Shown one piece after another: positions 21,881-35,572 of a stretch of DNA of 64,000 nt. The stretch lies in the NCBI RefSeq assembly GCF_027596085.1, contig NC_072464.1, forward strand, positions 18,117,624 to 18,181,623, given 5' to 3'. This stretch comes from Anoplopoma fimbria. Its lineage: Eukaryota; Chordata; Actinopteri; Perciformes; Anoplopomatidae. Made by a program: the position numbers and the translations under genes. Within the stretch, counting starts at the first letter, position 1. Each line of letters begins with the position of its first letter. Below the pieces are notes generated by a model that was not told the origin of the DNA, made no database searches, and saw only the letters and a list, made by a program, of their open reading frames with translations.

Positions 21881-24800
21881 GAATAAAATATTATAGAAAC
21901 AGACAGAATCATTTTAGTATTGCATTATAGCGACATTATAGTGACATTACTTCACTATATATTAGATGCTCTTAAAGTGTCAGCGTTTCTTTTTTTTCTA
22001 TATCTAACCATAGAAGAAAGAGAAGAGGGTCAGTAAAGAAAAAATTGCAAGAATAAGAAAACCAACCATAACTATATAGCATTAAAAAACAGGCAGCTTA
22101 TTGTTGTGTACATGCAAGGCTGGACTTTAGTGGTGGCTCTGCTGCTGTTAACCATGTTGAGCACCTATCAAAGCAACCATGACAAACATCTGTCCTTATT
22201 TAGAAGCAGTTAACCTTTTGTGCAAGCATTTCACATCCATTTTGAAAAGAACAACCATTATTCATCTTATTTATTCATGAGAGTCCCCGCACTCATCCTC
22301 ACCAGGCAAGGACAGTAATGCATCTGAGGAGGTGTATCTATTTCGGTCTGACAAACAGTATATGCCTCCATACCTACACTTGGTGTTAACATTCTTCATG
22401 TTTTTTACCTAAACTATAGCGACATTGTACCTTGTGTTATAGCAAAGATCAGTGTTTGAGGAATTTTCCCTTTTTTACTTCTTACCCAGTGTCAGAATGG
22501 AAGGATGAATGCATTTTATTTAGTCTCTGTCTGTAGTGAATTAACCAATAGGATATGGTTTCTATTTTTTTTTTTATTATTATAAAAGTACATTGTAAAG
22601 CAACGCATAAAGACATAAAATGCTCAAAACATACTCAGACATATAAAAATACATTTCGATACAGAAAGGACAAAATCAAAAGCTACATCTGCACAGAACT
22701 AACAGTGTGTACATGTAAAAGGTGTCCACAGGAAAACAGTTACAACTCCTACTACACTTACTCACGCCTCTGAAGATATCCCAGAAGTCCTTGCAGCCTG
22801 AGGGATGTGGAAGAGCATAATCAATGAGCAGTGATGAAACTGCTGCATTTCCATTCCTCCACATGCTTTTGTTTGTCACTATGTGTCACTGTTCCTGTAC
22901 CTCAAGCCAAGTTACTATCATCTGAGGGAATTTCAGTTCTCCGCTATAACAGCTTATGATTCATTTGCTCCTGCTTGTTTGTCTTTGGCCATTAAATGCA
23001 GTAAAAGAAAAAGGAGCTTTAATATATATTTTACTGGGACTTAGTGTCTCTGTTATTTCATTTTCTTTTTTATTGTCTGGGCTTTACGCCTCCTCCTCTT
23101 CCACCCACCTCCACGCCCTACGGGAAAAGTCCCACAGGTCTGCAGTGCTGACGTCACCTCCTCAATATGCCAACTTGTTTCTATGCCACCAAACAAAAGT
23201 CTCGTCTCTGTCGCCTGGCAAAGTTAAACTTTCAGGCCCCTCTGGAGAGAAAGTATTCGTTAGTGTATGACTCATTCATCTCTAACGTGTATTGCATTGA
23301 GCTGGGGCTCCATTTGTTTGTCTCCATCCATTAAGAAATATAAAGGGATGGGGGTATGATATTATGCTGTCTTTACTTGATGTAATGGCACAGTGATTCA
23401 CCCATCAAGTCAAAACACCCAGTCACCCATAAGTGCCCAGCAAATGGATGAATCATGATATGAATAATTTTACTAAAAATGACTCGTCCTTATTCTCCAA
23501 TTATTTGCTGTTTTTCTCTGAATCAAATCATTATATTTTAATGTAGATGGATGGTTTCTCTCCTTATTTGAACTGCTTTAATGCAGGCGTGTTGGAATGA
23601 GTTTTATAAAGTTCCACACGTCACACTAATTTTGCTAATCCTATCTCCATATCTGATAGATCAGGGCAAAAATGCCAAATGACTCAGTAAACTGAAGCTT
23701 TTGATCAACCTCTCTATAAGGCAATCCAAATTTAAAATCACTTGGCATTTAAAAAAGGATGTTAAAGCGTCGGCCCAGCAATTTAGAGGCACATCTTGTT
23801 AATGAGCTTTAATTGGCAAAGTGAAATGTTTTGAATTTTAATTTACAAACTATTCATACTCTTTCACTTTGATTTCATTCTCCTCTTTGACCTTTTATCT
23901 CACTAGAATGACCCTCTGTTATAAAACCTCACACAAAGCAAAACAGACAAAACTCAAACGGTATTTGATTAGCGGCTGCACGAAAACCTACCACTGGGTT
24001 GAGCCGTCCAAAAACATGTAGCCTTCAGCAAATGAGCCACCATTGAGAAGTGCAGATTTGGAAAAACAGTCGCCTACGGAAAGTATGACTTTGTTCCCGT
24101 CTGAAGGTGGGAGGCCGGTGACAGAGGAACAGCAAAGGGTCATGAGAGAAATTGAAGCCATTAAAAAACAGAGCCCACCTGCTGCCAAACGGATGTACTC
24201 CGGGTTTTTCTTGTCTGTCCAGACATGAATGGCTGCTCTGCCCGCTCCAACTAATTCCCCCACTCCTGCTTGAGGTTCCCGATGTCGTAGCTGCATTCGG
24301 CCGGGGAGAGATTACAGGAGAAGGAGGCAAAAACGATGGAGTTTCTGGTCCACAGCAGCGGCGGTATGTGAGATGATGACACTGTGTCACACACATACCG
24401 TTAGATTTGTGATCCATTATCTGATTTAGAAGGTATTTTTGAAGGGTGACAAGGAATGCTGTTATGGTGTCACTGGATCAAGGTCACAGCTGGCTGTTGT
24501 AATCCAATGATTGACAATAAATGTGTGAAGAAGAAGCTGCACATTTGTAACACCAAACACAGGTCAGCAGGCAGTTGTATGAAAATACCCTAATAGCAAA
24601 AATAAGCAGGCAGGAACAGCGGGGAGGTAACAGACAGGTAAAAAAAAGGCCAGTCAGCAACGGAATATTAAAAAGGCAAACCAAGAAACAACAAAGGAAC
24701 TGAGGAGGAACAAAAAGGGACTGGCTAACAAGGAAGTGGGAACAGATGAGTATACAATGTCCACTGTCATAAAAAGCACCTAAAAAGGAATGAATTAACA

Positions 24801-26702
24801 CTGACTGTTTTTTCTACTTCATGTTCGGTAGACAGTGCCACACCACAGGATTAGAAGAACTCAGTGGGGATGTTTCCTCAGACAAAAGGAGAACAGAAGA
24901 GGGACGGATTGATTGATCTTGTGCCTCTTTTTGTCCTCCAGCTGTCATGCTGTCTGGCTTGTGTTGCCTAATGCCAAAATGTTATGTGTGCTAAGAATAT
25001 GGGGTAGATGACATTTTCTGTTATTATAATTCTTAATAAGTATGTATTTGTACATGTGAGATAAAGATGTTCAAAGTAAGAGGTAAAGAAAAGGCCATTA
25101 GCAAAATCATAAAAACATCAAGCAATCGCAATTGCAACATCCCTGCATTTAACTTCATTTAACAAAATAACTTTCACACCATTATTTTAAGAACTTTGTA
25201 TCTGTCAACAGAAAGAACCATTCACGTAAAAACTGAGGGACTCACACTGTACACTGTGCTACTTTCATACTGTAGCTTTTTTAAGATAACACTCAATTTT
25301 AATGAATTTTAATTTTCATTGACCAAATTAATTTTGTTTTATCATTTTAAGCAAAAACCACGATTGTCGACCTTTTACAATCACGGTCAAGTACTTCAAC
25401 ACCCAGAAACCAATAACCTCTTTCCTCCAAATCTTCAATCGCTAACAAGACAGGCTACAGATATTTTCCGTGACATAGCTTTATGTTCATGGTGTCAGAC
25501 AACAAACAAAGATTTGATTGGGTCTAAATGCTACAGCCCAAGAATTAAAGTAATCAGGGGGCCTTGAACACCTGCAGTCTGTTTTTTAAATTTGCTGTCC
25601 TTTTAACAACAGAAACAGAACTATATCAATAAGACCACCTACAGTGTGCAATTAGCTGCTCTCAGACACAAGATAAGACATCACAGGGCAGTTGACAGCA
25701 ACAGAAGAACGGATCTCTACCAAGACAAACAAGTCGACTTTCCCTTACTGATTTCCAAGTTATATAAATCAGGTTATCATTGCCATGGTGAAACACTGAG
25801 CTGTGGCTTTGGTAGCTTTGTTGGTGGTTTGTTGTCTTTGGAAACATGCTGTACATGTGCTCAATTGATCCATTCAGTAAATAATGACTGGATCAATACC
25901 AGTAAACTGCAACACAACACCAGGAAATCACACATTGCATCTGTGATTGTGTTTTATGCAGTTTATTTCCCAACACAATATTTGATTATTGAGTATATCA
26001 GAATGAAATATTTGAAATAGTACTACTGTAAATCACACAAGCAGTTTGTTTTTTGCTGTGTATTTTAGCAAATACCCTGCAGTAGGCACAGAGACGAGGA
26101 AATGAGAAAGTGTCTTTTTTTTTTTTACAAGTATATGACACTCATTTCAGTTGATAGTTACCATGCGTAAATGCCATCTGGTCCTCGGGCTCGTTGTGAC
26201 TCTCACTAGCTCTTTCACTAAAAGGTTTGTGTTTGCTTAAGGGCGGTGAGTAACTGCTCTGTCCTAGTGTGTTATAAGAAACATCTGCACTCAGAAATAT
26301 CAAACACAGTTTTATCAGCTTAGGAATGAGAAAGAAATCAGGACTCTTAAGTAAAAAAAACGAAAGTGGTCATTACTCATATTCGCCTTTCGGTCAATAA
26401 TGAATCCTGAAAATCAGGCGTTCATTTACCAGTTCATTTATATGGAAATGAGCGGTCCCTGAAGGAAAGCCCCGCCTATCTGGCCCTCACTTCCTCCACT
26501 TGACTCAATTACCAGTGGTCCTACAGACAGCAATGAATTCTTAATTGGAAATTGATTAAAAAACAACTTTTCGTGGCTTCACCCTGCTTCTTAACTCTGC
26601 TCCTGCGCACTTTTATCAAATCACCCCGGCGGTATTAATTGGGCCACAGTGAGTTAACAGATTGGTGGGTGGTCTGAGTCTGTGTTAATCAGCCCAGTTG
26701 GG

Positions 26703-26733
26703 GGTGGTGGTGGTGGTGGTGGTGGTGGTGGTG
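26703..26733. repeat. (GGT)n repeat
   Basis: About ten GGT units; G-rich, intergenic. Confidence 0.95.
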
Positions 26734-28939
26734 CATGGCATGGAGGGGTGTCCATGGGGTACGTCGAAGTAATTATAAAAGTTACAGACTGAGTTTGTGT
26801 TTTCATATGCTTATTTCCAACTGGTCAATATGTTTCTATTTTACATGGAAACCCTTCATATTTCATTTACAAGGTACACAGTACATATGGTAAATAACGA
26901 TCTGGATGTTATTCATTTCCTAAGCATCCCTTCCTCATGTTATGGCCTCTGCAGCCTTGTTGAGTCAGTCCACCGAAATCTGCATGCAGCCTTCAGTACA
27001 CTGCAGCAGCAACTCCAGCTTCTCCAATCAATGCATTTCTATTCATAAAATAAATTCTATAAATGAATTATTTAAAAGTATAAGTCAATAAAAAATGTAA
27101 TTGATATCTTGCACGCTTATCATGGGATTTTGTGACATAAAAGGATTTATGAAGAATTTCTAGCTCTCTTCTTCTCCTTTCTTTCTCAACTTGTATTTTG
27201 CTGGTGCGCTCTGTTTAATGTGTCTTTTAATAAATGAGAATTTTCAAAAAGCTTCTCTTATTGTTGTTCCTTACCTATTGTATTTTCTTACCTTTTTTTT
27301 TTCTTGTATTGCATTTAAATTGTGATCATCCATTGTTTTATTTATCTTAAAGATATCGAATGCACAGTAAATATATCCAGTCAAGAAATACTAGAATAAA
27401 TATATGTAAAACCATCAATGTGTTGGTTTATTTGAACTGTGGAGCTCACTCCCTGCATGTACCTTGAACCCCTAATTCCCAGAACAATTATAGAGGACAT
27501 GCCCTTTATTTCCTGGCTGTAATCCACTCAGCCTGTCCTATAAAAAGGGAAGTGTAATTGTTTTCTTTTAATGTGAAAGTGAGGTATTCCCTTCATTTAG
27601 TGTAAATGTACACAGATCCTGTAACATTCAGTATCTGAGCTGCTATGTATGTCTGGCTCAGAAATGCAATTTTGAGTATTGTTATGATTATTTCAATCTT
27701 ATACTTCTTCCACTTTAGTTCATCTCAGAAAGACAATACAGCACCTCTTCATTAGATTTAGTTCCAAACTTGTAGATTAAGAGTTTCCATCTAAAACATA
27801 TTATCTTATAAATATGATACATTTATAGGCAGTTTGGCTTGAGCTCACCACCAAGACAACATTAAAATTCCACATACAGCTTAAGACATCAATAATTTAA
27901 AGCTTCAATGTGTGATCTAAATGTAAACCAAAGGTCAGCCCTGCCCACCATCAAAAATTGAAAACACAGGACTGGAACCTGCTATCACTCCCAAAATGAT
28001 TGGCATTTATTTTAATACAGCGACTAACACTCAATACCAGCTAAATCTGAGTTGTTCATGTTCTATGGTGCTGTGCTAAGGTTATTTTTTTTGTTGGTTT
28101 TGTTAAAGTTATGTTTGAAATTAAACTGGACAACAAGGGGCCTGTCTCTTAAAGAAGACTGAGAGAGCCATCAGTGTCTCAGGATGATTACATTTGTTGT
28201 AAATTGTTGATTTCTTATGCTGCTAGCCATGAGAGCCATGTGGAGGCAATAGATATGCTCACAATAACGCAGTATTTAAAGTTGTTACCTTCCATCTTGA
28301 GTGGGTTAAAATGTCTTACAATCAAACCAATAGCGGTCGAGAAATTTCATTCAGACGCAAGAGGAAAATTTAGGGGATCACGATAATACTAATGTTTCTA
28401 GACCATGAATGTCTGTAGAAAATGTCAAGGCAATGTTTGAGACCAAACCAAAGAAGAACGAGATCTGCACTGCCGTCTAATTGTAAAGACGAGTGGCCTC
28501 CACATGTTCGTCAATGGGCTTTGTTCACAGTCCTTTGTCTGCCTCCTGGAAGATAGTACAAGTGATGTGGAATCTTTTATCTCAATGAATTTATTTTACC
28601 ACCATCTCCTCATCGCTCAAAATGATTGGTTAGTTTTAGTTCGTCTTTCCCCTCTAAAGGGTCTTTGATTTTTCTTTCTTGGATTGCAAAATTCTGACTA
28701 GTTATTCCTCTCACAAAGCCTGTCAGATGTAGTGTTTGTGGAGTGCAGCTTTTGACAAACCATTTGATTGCCACACATGTACAATGTGCTTGATTATATT
28801 CACTCTTTATAGGCACTAGCTCTCTGAGTTTACCTTATGTCATGGGCCCAAAGGGTTCTAGGCAGTCCTGACTGTTTGTCAATTACAATCAGCAAAGAAC
28901 TCAGCCTTAATCAATTGTTGTCAACTGTACTTGGCCCTG

Positions 28940-29075
<136 letters not shown>

Positions 29076-29668
29076 TCTCACAAATTCCCTCTGACCTTAA
29101 ATTGTTTCGACAGACTTTTAATTACATCTGTTCTTAAAAATGAATCAGCCTCTTCAAATCATCTCGGAGACGAAGCTGACTGAGGACAGGGTCTGTATTC
29201 CCATGATACAGAGGTCGCTAGTGGAACCATTGTTCAAACCTGCCCTTCTTCTTCAATCAGTAGTGAGTTATAATTATCGTAACAGCCTTTAGAACATCCT
29301 CAGATTGATCTTGATTGCCACACATTCCGTTGCAAACAAGGAACAAGATAGGAGACATTTAATAACTGAGAAAAACACGTATGACAATTGAAGTAACAGC
29401 GACCTTATGTAACACTCATCATCTACTTTACTAAACATTCCTGTTTTTATGTTTTTATGTTTTTATGTCTGTTCTGTTTTGTTTTTTCTTCAGTGAAAGC
29501 CACAAATTATCTCAGGCCATTAATTAGCCAGCAGCCTAATTACCATGTACCATCCAAAACAAAGCTCGTTGTGGGTGCATGTTTGTGCTGAACACAATAT
29601 CAAGCTCACTTTCTGCATTTGTGTCCATCCCACATTGCTTGAGGTGTTGCAAACAGTGCACAAACATG

Positions 29669-29670
<2 letters not shown>

Positions 29671-29705
<35 letters not shown>
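29671..29705. repeat. (AC)n microsatellite
   Basis: About 17 AC units in the intergenic region. Confidence 0.95.
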
Positions 29706-29709
<4 letters not shown>

Positions 29710-30344
29710 ACCACTACCTCTTTGTATCGCTTCAACAAAAAATATTAAACGGAAATGATAGAAGTGCTTTTGAGGGCAGCTTTGTGTAGCTTTATGTGGA
29801 TAGCTCTCAACATCCTTTGTGAAAAGGCCCCTGAGGTTGAGTCCCTGATAATCGAGGAACAAGTAACATATCTAATGGGCTGGTTTGTTGGTGTGGTAGT
29901 CTGAGCTCCTTTATTGACACCTCATTTCTGCCTTGGCCCCTGCAGAGAAAACTGTATCTTATATGTAGACAGAATACAATATCAAAAACACAACCTAACA
30001 CAATAAATTCAGATGTCTGCACGTCATGGCTCAAGGTCAAAATGTTTTCAAACCCTCTCCCAATTCGATTTATTTTCCTCATTTCCTTCATATATAGAAT
30101 GGTCATCATAACGTATTGGAAGGACTCTTATATTTCACATGTATTCTTTGCTTTCACCTGCCCAGCATGTATCTAACCATCAGCACACTGAAATTACTTC
30201 GATTTAGAGCTGAGCAAAAAGAAAATCAGTAGGGTTTGATAATTGGGTTTAAAATGGGCAAGATTTAGTCATTATAGACCTCCAACATGCTAGAAACTTT
30301 GAAAGTAATCAAATTTGCCCTATTTGTGCAGATGATTATAGTCA

Positions 30345-30365
30345 CCCCCCCCCCCCCCCCCCCCC
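30345..30365. repeat. Poly(C) run
   Basis: 21 consecutive C, unusual in an AT-rich background; the minus strand is a G21 run able to form quadruplex. Confidence 0.95.
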
Positions 30366-32868
30366 AGGCCTTATAGTTGCAGAGCCATTTTTACTTGTAT
30401 GGGTCCGCTGTTTCCTAGTGGTACTCCAAAGGAAATCTCTTCGGGGACCATATTGATGCATTTCATATGCTATCAAAAATCTCTTATTATGAGCACTGGT
30501 AAGTAGAGCTGGGTATTGGGACTTGAATTTTGAAAATTCTCAAGTAAAACGATACCTGCAGTTGATCCATATGGGTCCCAGATCTAGAAAAGCATTATTT
30601 TAATACATGAGATACCGTTTTAACATAATCCACTGCTAACAACATTTTGAATCATCCTGACACTAACAATCTTATAAAATATGGGCACAGGAGCTTCTCC
30701 TTATCATACAAATCTTTCATATTTTTTTCGAGCCATATTTGGTTGTGTTGGGCAAAATTTATATGGAACTATTGAATTACACTGACAAAATAAATCAAAT
30801 ACAATCTGACAAACAATTTGAAAAGTGAAAACGCAGTACTATGTATGCCTGGCGTGCGAGAGAGTTGCCCACTCCAACCCGCACAGATTGCATTGTCACA
30901 AAGCCACTAAAATCTGACCGCTATGCAGTGCAGCAGCCATTAGCCAGTGGGACAAACACACTGCCTCAATTCACATTCAATCCTGATGGGTATCAATTGA
31001 AGTACTCTATTGGTATCAGTATCACTTTAAAGGTATTTTTCTTGGTACTGCCATTGTCATTTTTAAGCATTATCCAGCCTTACTGGTAGGTCATGTTTTC
31101 CTCATCTCATACTATTTTTGAAAGGGTTTGGAAGGCATAAAAAAGGTAACCATTGATAAGAGGAAGAAGTGCAGAGAATCAACTCTCGAATGGACCTCAA
31201 AGTCAGAAGGATTCTTGGGTAAAGCTTGTGACATCTGCAGAGTGTGTGGTCTTGCCAGCACATTAGTGACACAAACCACAAAGTGTAGTCTTTTTATCTT
31301 CTTATCTCAGATTGGAGAATGGGACAGCCCGACCATGTGTGCTGTGCTCTGACTCCGTAACATCAAGTATCACCAGAGGGCAGAAGCTGGTGATGTAAGT
31401 GCTTATGCAATATCATCGGTCCTGAGCATTCAAACTAAGTAATTATGGTTTATCATAGATTTTTTTTTTTTATTGCACATACATAGAAAATTTGTTCCTT
31501 CATTCCTTTTCTTTTTTGTGGAATGTCTGACATTCCCCCGCCATCAAGTGTGGGCTCATTTATCTTTAAATTCGATCATTTCCATCTGAATTGCAGCCTG
31601 CAGGCACTGGGTCTGCATGGTAAGTCTTTGTGTTGGTAGATTCAGGGACGCTTCGACATCTGAGACTTGAGTGGGTTGCAATCACAAATGCGAGAAGTTG
31701 TTGAAATCACATTATGCCTTTCACAACATCCATGTTTGTTTAGGTTTCCCGGGTTTGATTTCCTCACGACATATAGTGCAGCGCTCTTGGCTGCCAAAAA
31801 ACATGCAATGTAATGCTGATGAAAAGAACTTTCATTGTGATGGATTACCTATCATCTATGTAATCTTCATTATGTCCAGAAATGAAATGAAACCAATGGC
31901 TTCCTGGAAGATAGAAAAGCAATCCAAACACTTACGGTAGGCTTTGGAAAATGGTTTGTGGTATAGTGTAAAGGATAATTTCTTGGTGGTTATTAGACAT
32001 TTAAAAATGCAAAACCATTTTTTAGTCCATTAAGGTTTAAGGTGTTGTTTGTTGTCATTGTACAACACAGGATTATAATGTGTTCTATTCAGGAAGCTTT
32101 CTATTGCTCCTTTGCAAAAGTTAACGAGAACTTAGCACATGATTTTTTGACCTCTTACAGACGTTTATGAGCTTTTTTTCACCAGGATGGAGATGTGTGA
32201 TGTCCATTGTGATGCTGATCCCAGGAACTTTAAACTGTCCCCCTTTGCTCCACCTCAGTACCTCAGTTGGTTTTACTAACGTGGAGCAGTAGGTTGTACT
32301 TGGAGCACCACTCTGCTCAAAGTGTAAGTATAAGTGTCATGTAGCCGGAACACAATCTGTGGGGACCTATGGGACCTTAGCCCTAAACTCACCTATATAT
32401 CTCAGTGCACTTCTAACTGACATGGATGTAAGTAAGTCCAGAGCATTGTAGCACCTTCAAGGAGCAGTTTATATGTTTGATGTTTGTTTGTTTGTTTTCT
32501 AAAAAGAGGGGGAAAATACACATGCAAGTGAAGCTTTCTTGGGGCTTTTAGAAGGTGAAACGCTTTGTAAATTCAAAATAGAATATGAAAATCCAGTAAA
32601 GAGAAGTTATAAACGCCATGATGTGAAATCGGCCTCTTGTTTTTCGTTTGAATTAGTAGCTCCGATTTTTGCTGGTGCTGATATCAATGCATGGACATTA
32701 TCTCACTCCTGAGATCCTGCTGATGGAGTCTACCGAGGAAAACTGGCATGAAATGAACGGCTGCAAATGGAGGCAGTTTACAAAAAAAACAATACATTGC
32801 TCTCATTCAGGGCTTCAACAATCTACAACAGGAACACGGACATCTCCCTTCTTAACCACACTTTGTTT

Positions 32869-33168
32869 GGGGCGGCTGTGGCGTAGTGGAGAGTAAGGTA
32901 GTTCTCCATTCAGAGGATCGGTGGTTCGATACCCGGCTTCGGCAGTCGATGTGTCCTTGGGCAAGACACTTAACCCCAAGTTGCTCCCGAAGGCTTGCCA
33001 TCGGTGTGGACTGGATGTTGCATGAATGTTAGTTAGAGTCTGATGGTGGCACCTTGCATGGTAGCCTGTCATCAGTGTGTGAATGGGTGAATGATATGTA
33101 ATATACTACTGACTGTAAGTCGCTTTGGATAAAAGCGTCTGCTAAATGACTGTAATGTAATGTAATGT
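32869..33168 (+). mobile_element. tRNA-derived SINE, copy 1
   Basis: The tRNA-like head GGGGCGGCTGTGGCGTAGTG contains an A box. A clear B box, GGTTCGATACC, lies at 32923-32933. The central core TGTCCTTGGGCAAGACACTT is typical of many teleost SINEs. The 3' tail carries AAAAGCGTCTGCTAAATGAC and ends in (TGTAA)n. The same core recurs at 34510, 38190 (minus) and 61496. Not a functional tRNA gene: the cloverleaf does not close after the B box. Confidence 0.85.
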
Positions 33169-33299
33169 TTGATACATAGTTCTATAAAGGTATGGGAGGA
33201 TAAATATTGAATGATCTTTTGTTTCATTCTGGTGAACTATTCCGTCACTCTCGTTTCCTTAATCATAATGTATCTTTGATTTAAAGCTTTTTTGGAGAG

Positions 33300-33338
33300 G
33301 GAGAGATAGGCAGGGGGGGGGGGGGGGGTAGAGAGAGA

Positions 33339-33371
<33 letters not shown>

Positions 33372-34273
33372 TGGTGGGAGGCGGGGCTGGATGATCATGG
33401 TTTTTCAGCACCGCGGACAGCTCCCGTCTCCTGTCTCTGGACTGCAGAGAAGCGAGGCAGAAACAGAGCAGGATGATAGAGAAACAAAGACCCGACCCTC
33501 ATCCATCCATAGATTAACCTCCACCTCACACCGTCATCGCAACAGACTCTTCTTTTTTTTTGTCTCCTCTTCTTCCTCCCCGATGGTTGACTTGTCTCGT
33601 TTTCTCGGCCTGACTGTGGACTCCATCCGCGTTTAACTGCATTGCCTCTGCGTCTCCAGTCTGTTTCCACCTCCTTCTCTTCCTGTTACTGGCAACCACA
33701 ACGCTTTAAAAGTGCTTTTTTTTTTTGGGAGGAGGAGGAGGAGGAGGAGGAGGAGGAGGAGGAGGGGATCGACCTGCTCGAAGTTCTTTTGATCCGTCCA
33801 CTTCAGTCTGATACGTTCAGAGACGTCGCTGCTCGGCTCCCTGGTTATGTTGAGGAGTGGGATTTCTCTCTCCAACCCCGGGAGTGGACGTTACTTTAGG
33901 ATGCAGAAGGAAAGATGAAGTTGAGTAGTTTCAGCTCAGATCTGAGATAGGCGATCATCTGCAACATCGGCTGTGATCCTCACATCAGAGAGTGGTGAAT
34001 TCATTTTTTTTTTTGTGTGGACAACAGCCAGAGATGACAAGATGAGGTGCCTCTATGACTTTTTAAATTGCACGTAAGAGAGAGAAACCGTGTGGGTCTT
34101 CCACCCTGCTGCTGCTGCAGGGAGCGACGTCTGTCTTTCTCCAGCTGTCACTTAAACCAGTTGGGAATTTTGCATCAGAGAGGAGACCGTGAACTCTGGG
34201 AAAACAAATCAGAACAGACAGAGCGGTCTTCTTTCTCTCAGCACCTTATATACACAGAAGAGACATAGAAAAA
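33300..34273 (+). promoter_or_regulatory. stxbp5l: Probable promoter / 5' leader of stxbp5l
   Basis: Sequence directly upstream of the first coding exon. It changes from AT-rich to GC- and purine-rich: G16 at 33313-33328, (GA)n at 33330-33371, GGCGGGGC near 33382, and (GGA)n at 33727-33765. Several ATGs with short frames occur before the true start (for example 33391 and 34068). If transcription starts near 33350-33450, the leader is 800-900 nt with upstream ORFs. Start sites are inferred only. Confidence 0.5.
33727..33765. repeat. (GGA)n repeat
   Basis: About 13 GGA units in the putative stxbp5l leader. It reads as polyglutamate in one frame, but that frame has no gene support. Confidence 0.95.
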
Positions 34274-34441
34274 ATGAAGAAGTTTCGGAAGGTATTGGAC
34301 GGCTTGACCACCTCCTCTCCGGGAGGGACTATCGGATCCCCATCGTGCGGCAGCGCGGCCGGGACTCCCACAAATGCGTCCACTCCCAAGGAGATGGACA
34401 TCCAGGAGACGCTGGTGTCGGAAAACTTTCAGCTGTGTAAG
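34274..34441 (+). CDS. stxbp5l: Tomosyn-2, coding exon 1
   Basis: 168 bp, 56 codons, phase 0, ending AAG before GTGGGT. The protein starts MKKFRKVLDGLTTSSPGG, then a Ser/Gly/Ala/Thr-rich linker, then EIQETL-like text (MDIQETLVSENFQLCK). This fits the N-terminus of vertebrate STXBP5L (MKKFNFRKVLDGL, IQETLTSEYFQICK) and continues correctly into exon 2 (TVRHGFP). Tomosyns are cytosolic WD40-repeat proteins with a C-terminal R-SNARE motif. They bind syntaxin/SNAP-25 and restrain vesicle fusion in neurons and endocrine cells. Only the first 88 or so residues of a protein of over 1,100 are in this window. Start chosen because the MKKF sequence is conserved in the family. Confidence 0.92.
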
Positions 34442-34509
34442 GTGGGTAGATGAAGAGGTTTTTGTTTTTGTTTGGTTTTAAATTCATCCTAACCCCAGTA
34501 CATCAACAC

Positions 34510-34838
34510 CAGGCTCAGTGGAGAGCAGGGTCGTCCTCCAATCAGAGGATCGGCGGTTCGATCCCTGGCTCCCTGGCAGTCCATGTTGATGTGTCCTTGG
34601 GCAAGACACTTAACCCTGAGTTGCTTCCGAAGGCTGTGCCATCGGTGTATGAATGGGTGTGAATGATTAGATAGATCCTGATGGGCAGGTGGCACCTTGC
34701 ATGGTAGCTCCTGTCATCAGTGTATGAATGGGTGTGAAAGGGTGAATGATTAGTAATGTAAAAGCGCTTTGAGTGGTCGGAAGACTAGAAAAGCGCTATA
34801 CAAGTACAGTCCATTTACCATTTACCATTTACCATGCA
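34510..34838 (+). mobile_element. tRNA-derived SINE, copy 2
   Basis: Same family as 32869-33168: B box GGTTCGATCCC at 34555-34565, core TGTCCTTGGGCAAGACACTT, then two partial repeats of the ATGAATGGGTGTGAA motif. Its 3' end is a different tail, AAAAGCGCTATACAAGTACA, followed by three copies of CCATTTA. It lies only about 70 bp inside intron 1, after exon 1. Confidence 0.85.
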
Positions 34839-35572
34839 ACACATTTGATTCTGGCTTCCCCCAAAATCCTGATTCACACATGTGATGCTTTGCGAAAATG
34901 ATGTCAGGCATTGATGAAGTGGAGAGGGACCGTAAAAGTTGGATCTGGAATGAGTTCATCTGCTGCCAGATTTGTTGACCTGCTGTTCTCTGTTTTTTGT
35001 TGACAGTTCAGCACCACGGGCAGCTCCACGTTTCCAATGACACTGAGAATGGAGGCAATGTTTAGATAAAACAGCAGAGAGAGAGAGAGAGAGAGAAGCC
35101 AGATAAAAGCTTGTTCTTCTTAGTGGCTTTTTGTTTCGACCCCTTAATGGCAAATAACTGCTCGTTTTCCATGTGTTACCCATTGTTCATCCTCCACGGA
35201 CACAGTGTGCACGGCATGCAGGAGTGTGTGCAGTTTTAGGGATACACTTCCAGCTCCCACCAGTATGTGCTGTATAGCTGGAGTACATGCGCCCAGCCAT
35301 CAGCATGCTGTTCAGGCTGCTGTAGCGTGCACACATGTGATATAAACAAACCAAAGGCAGTCGACGAATTGTTGCATCAGCAAGCAGGCAGGAGTGGTGT
35401 AGGAGCGATGACATAACTGGTGTCCCTCCCTTGCATTAAAAAAAAAAAAAAAAAAAGTGCACAGCAAGCCAGCGGAGGGACCCTGCAGTAGATGTCCTAG
35501 CTGATGTGCTTTTCACCCAGGAGGAGGGAGAATAAGGGAGATGTTGATGGTTGGTGGTGGTGGTGGTGGTTA

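Noticed and set aside
23988..24417. Overlapping open frames of 60-130 codons on both strands
   Set aside because: I tried several families and none fitted. No start context, splice sites or repeated domain; treated as chance.
32869..32945. tRNA gene (A and B boxes present)
   Set aside because: The head belongs to a SINE with the common teleost core and tail; there is no proper acceptor stem or discriminator.
33642..33899. Acidic 85-codon frame through the (GGA)n tract
   Set aside because: Polyglutamate from a simple repeat in the likely 5' leader; no homology, although it could act as an upstream ORF.
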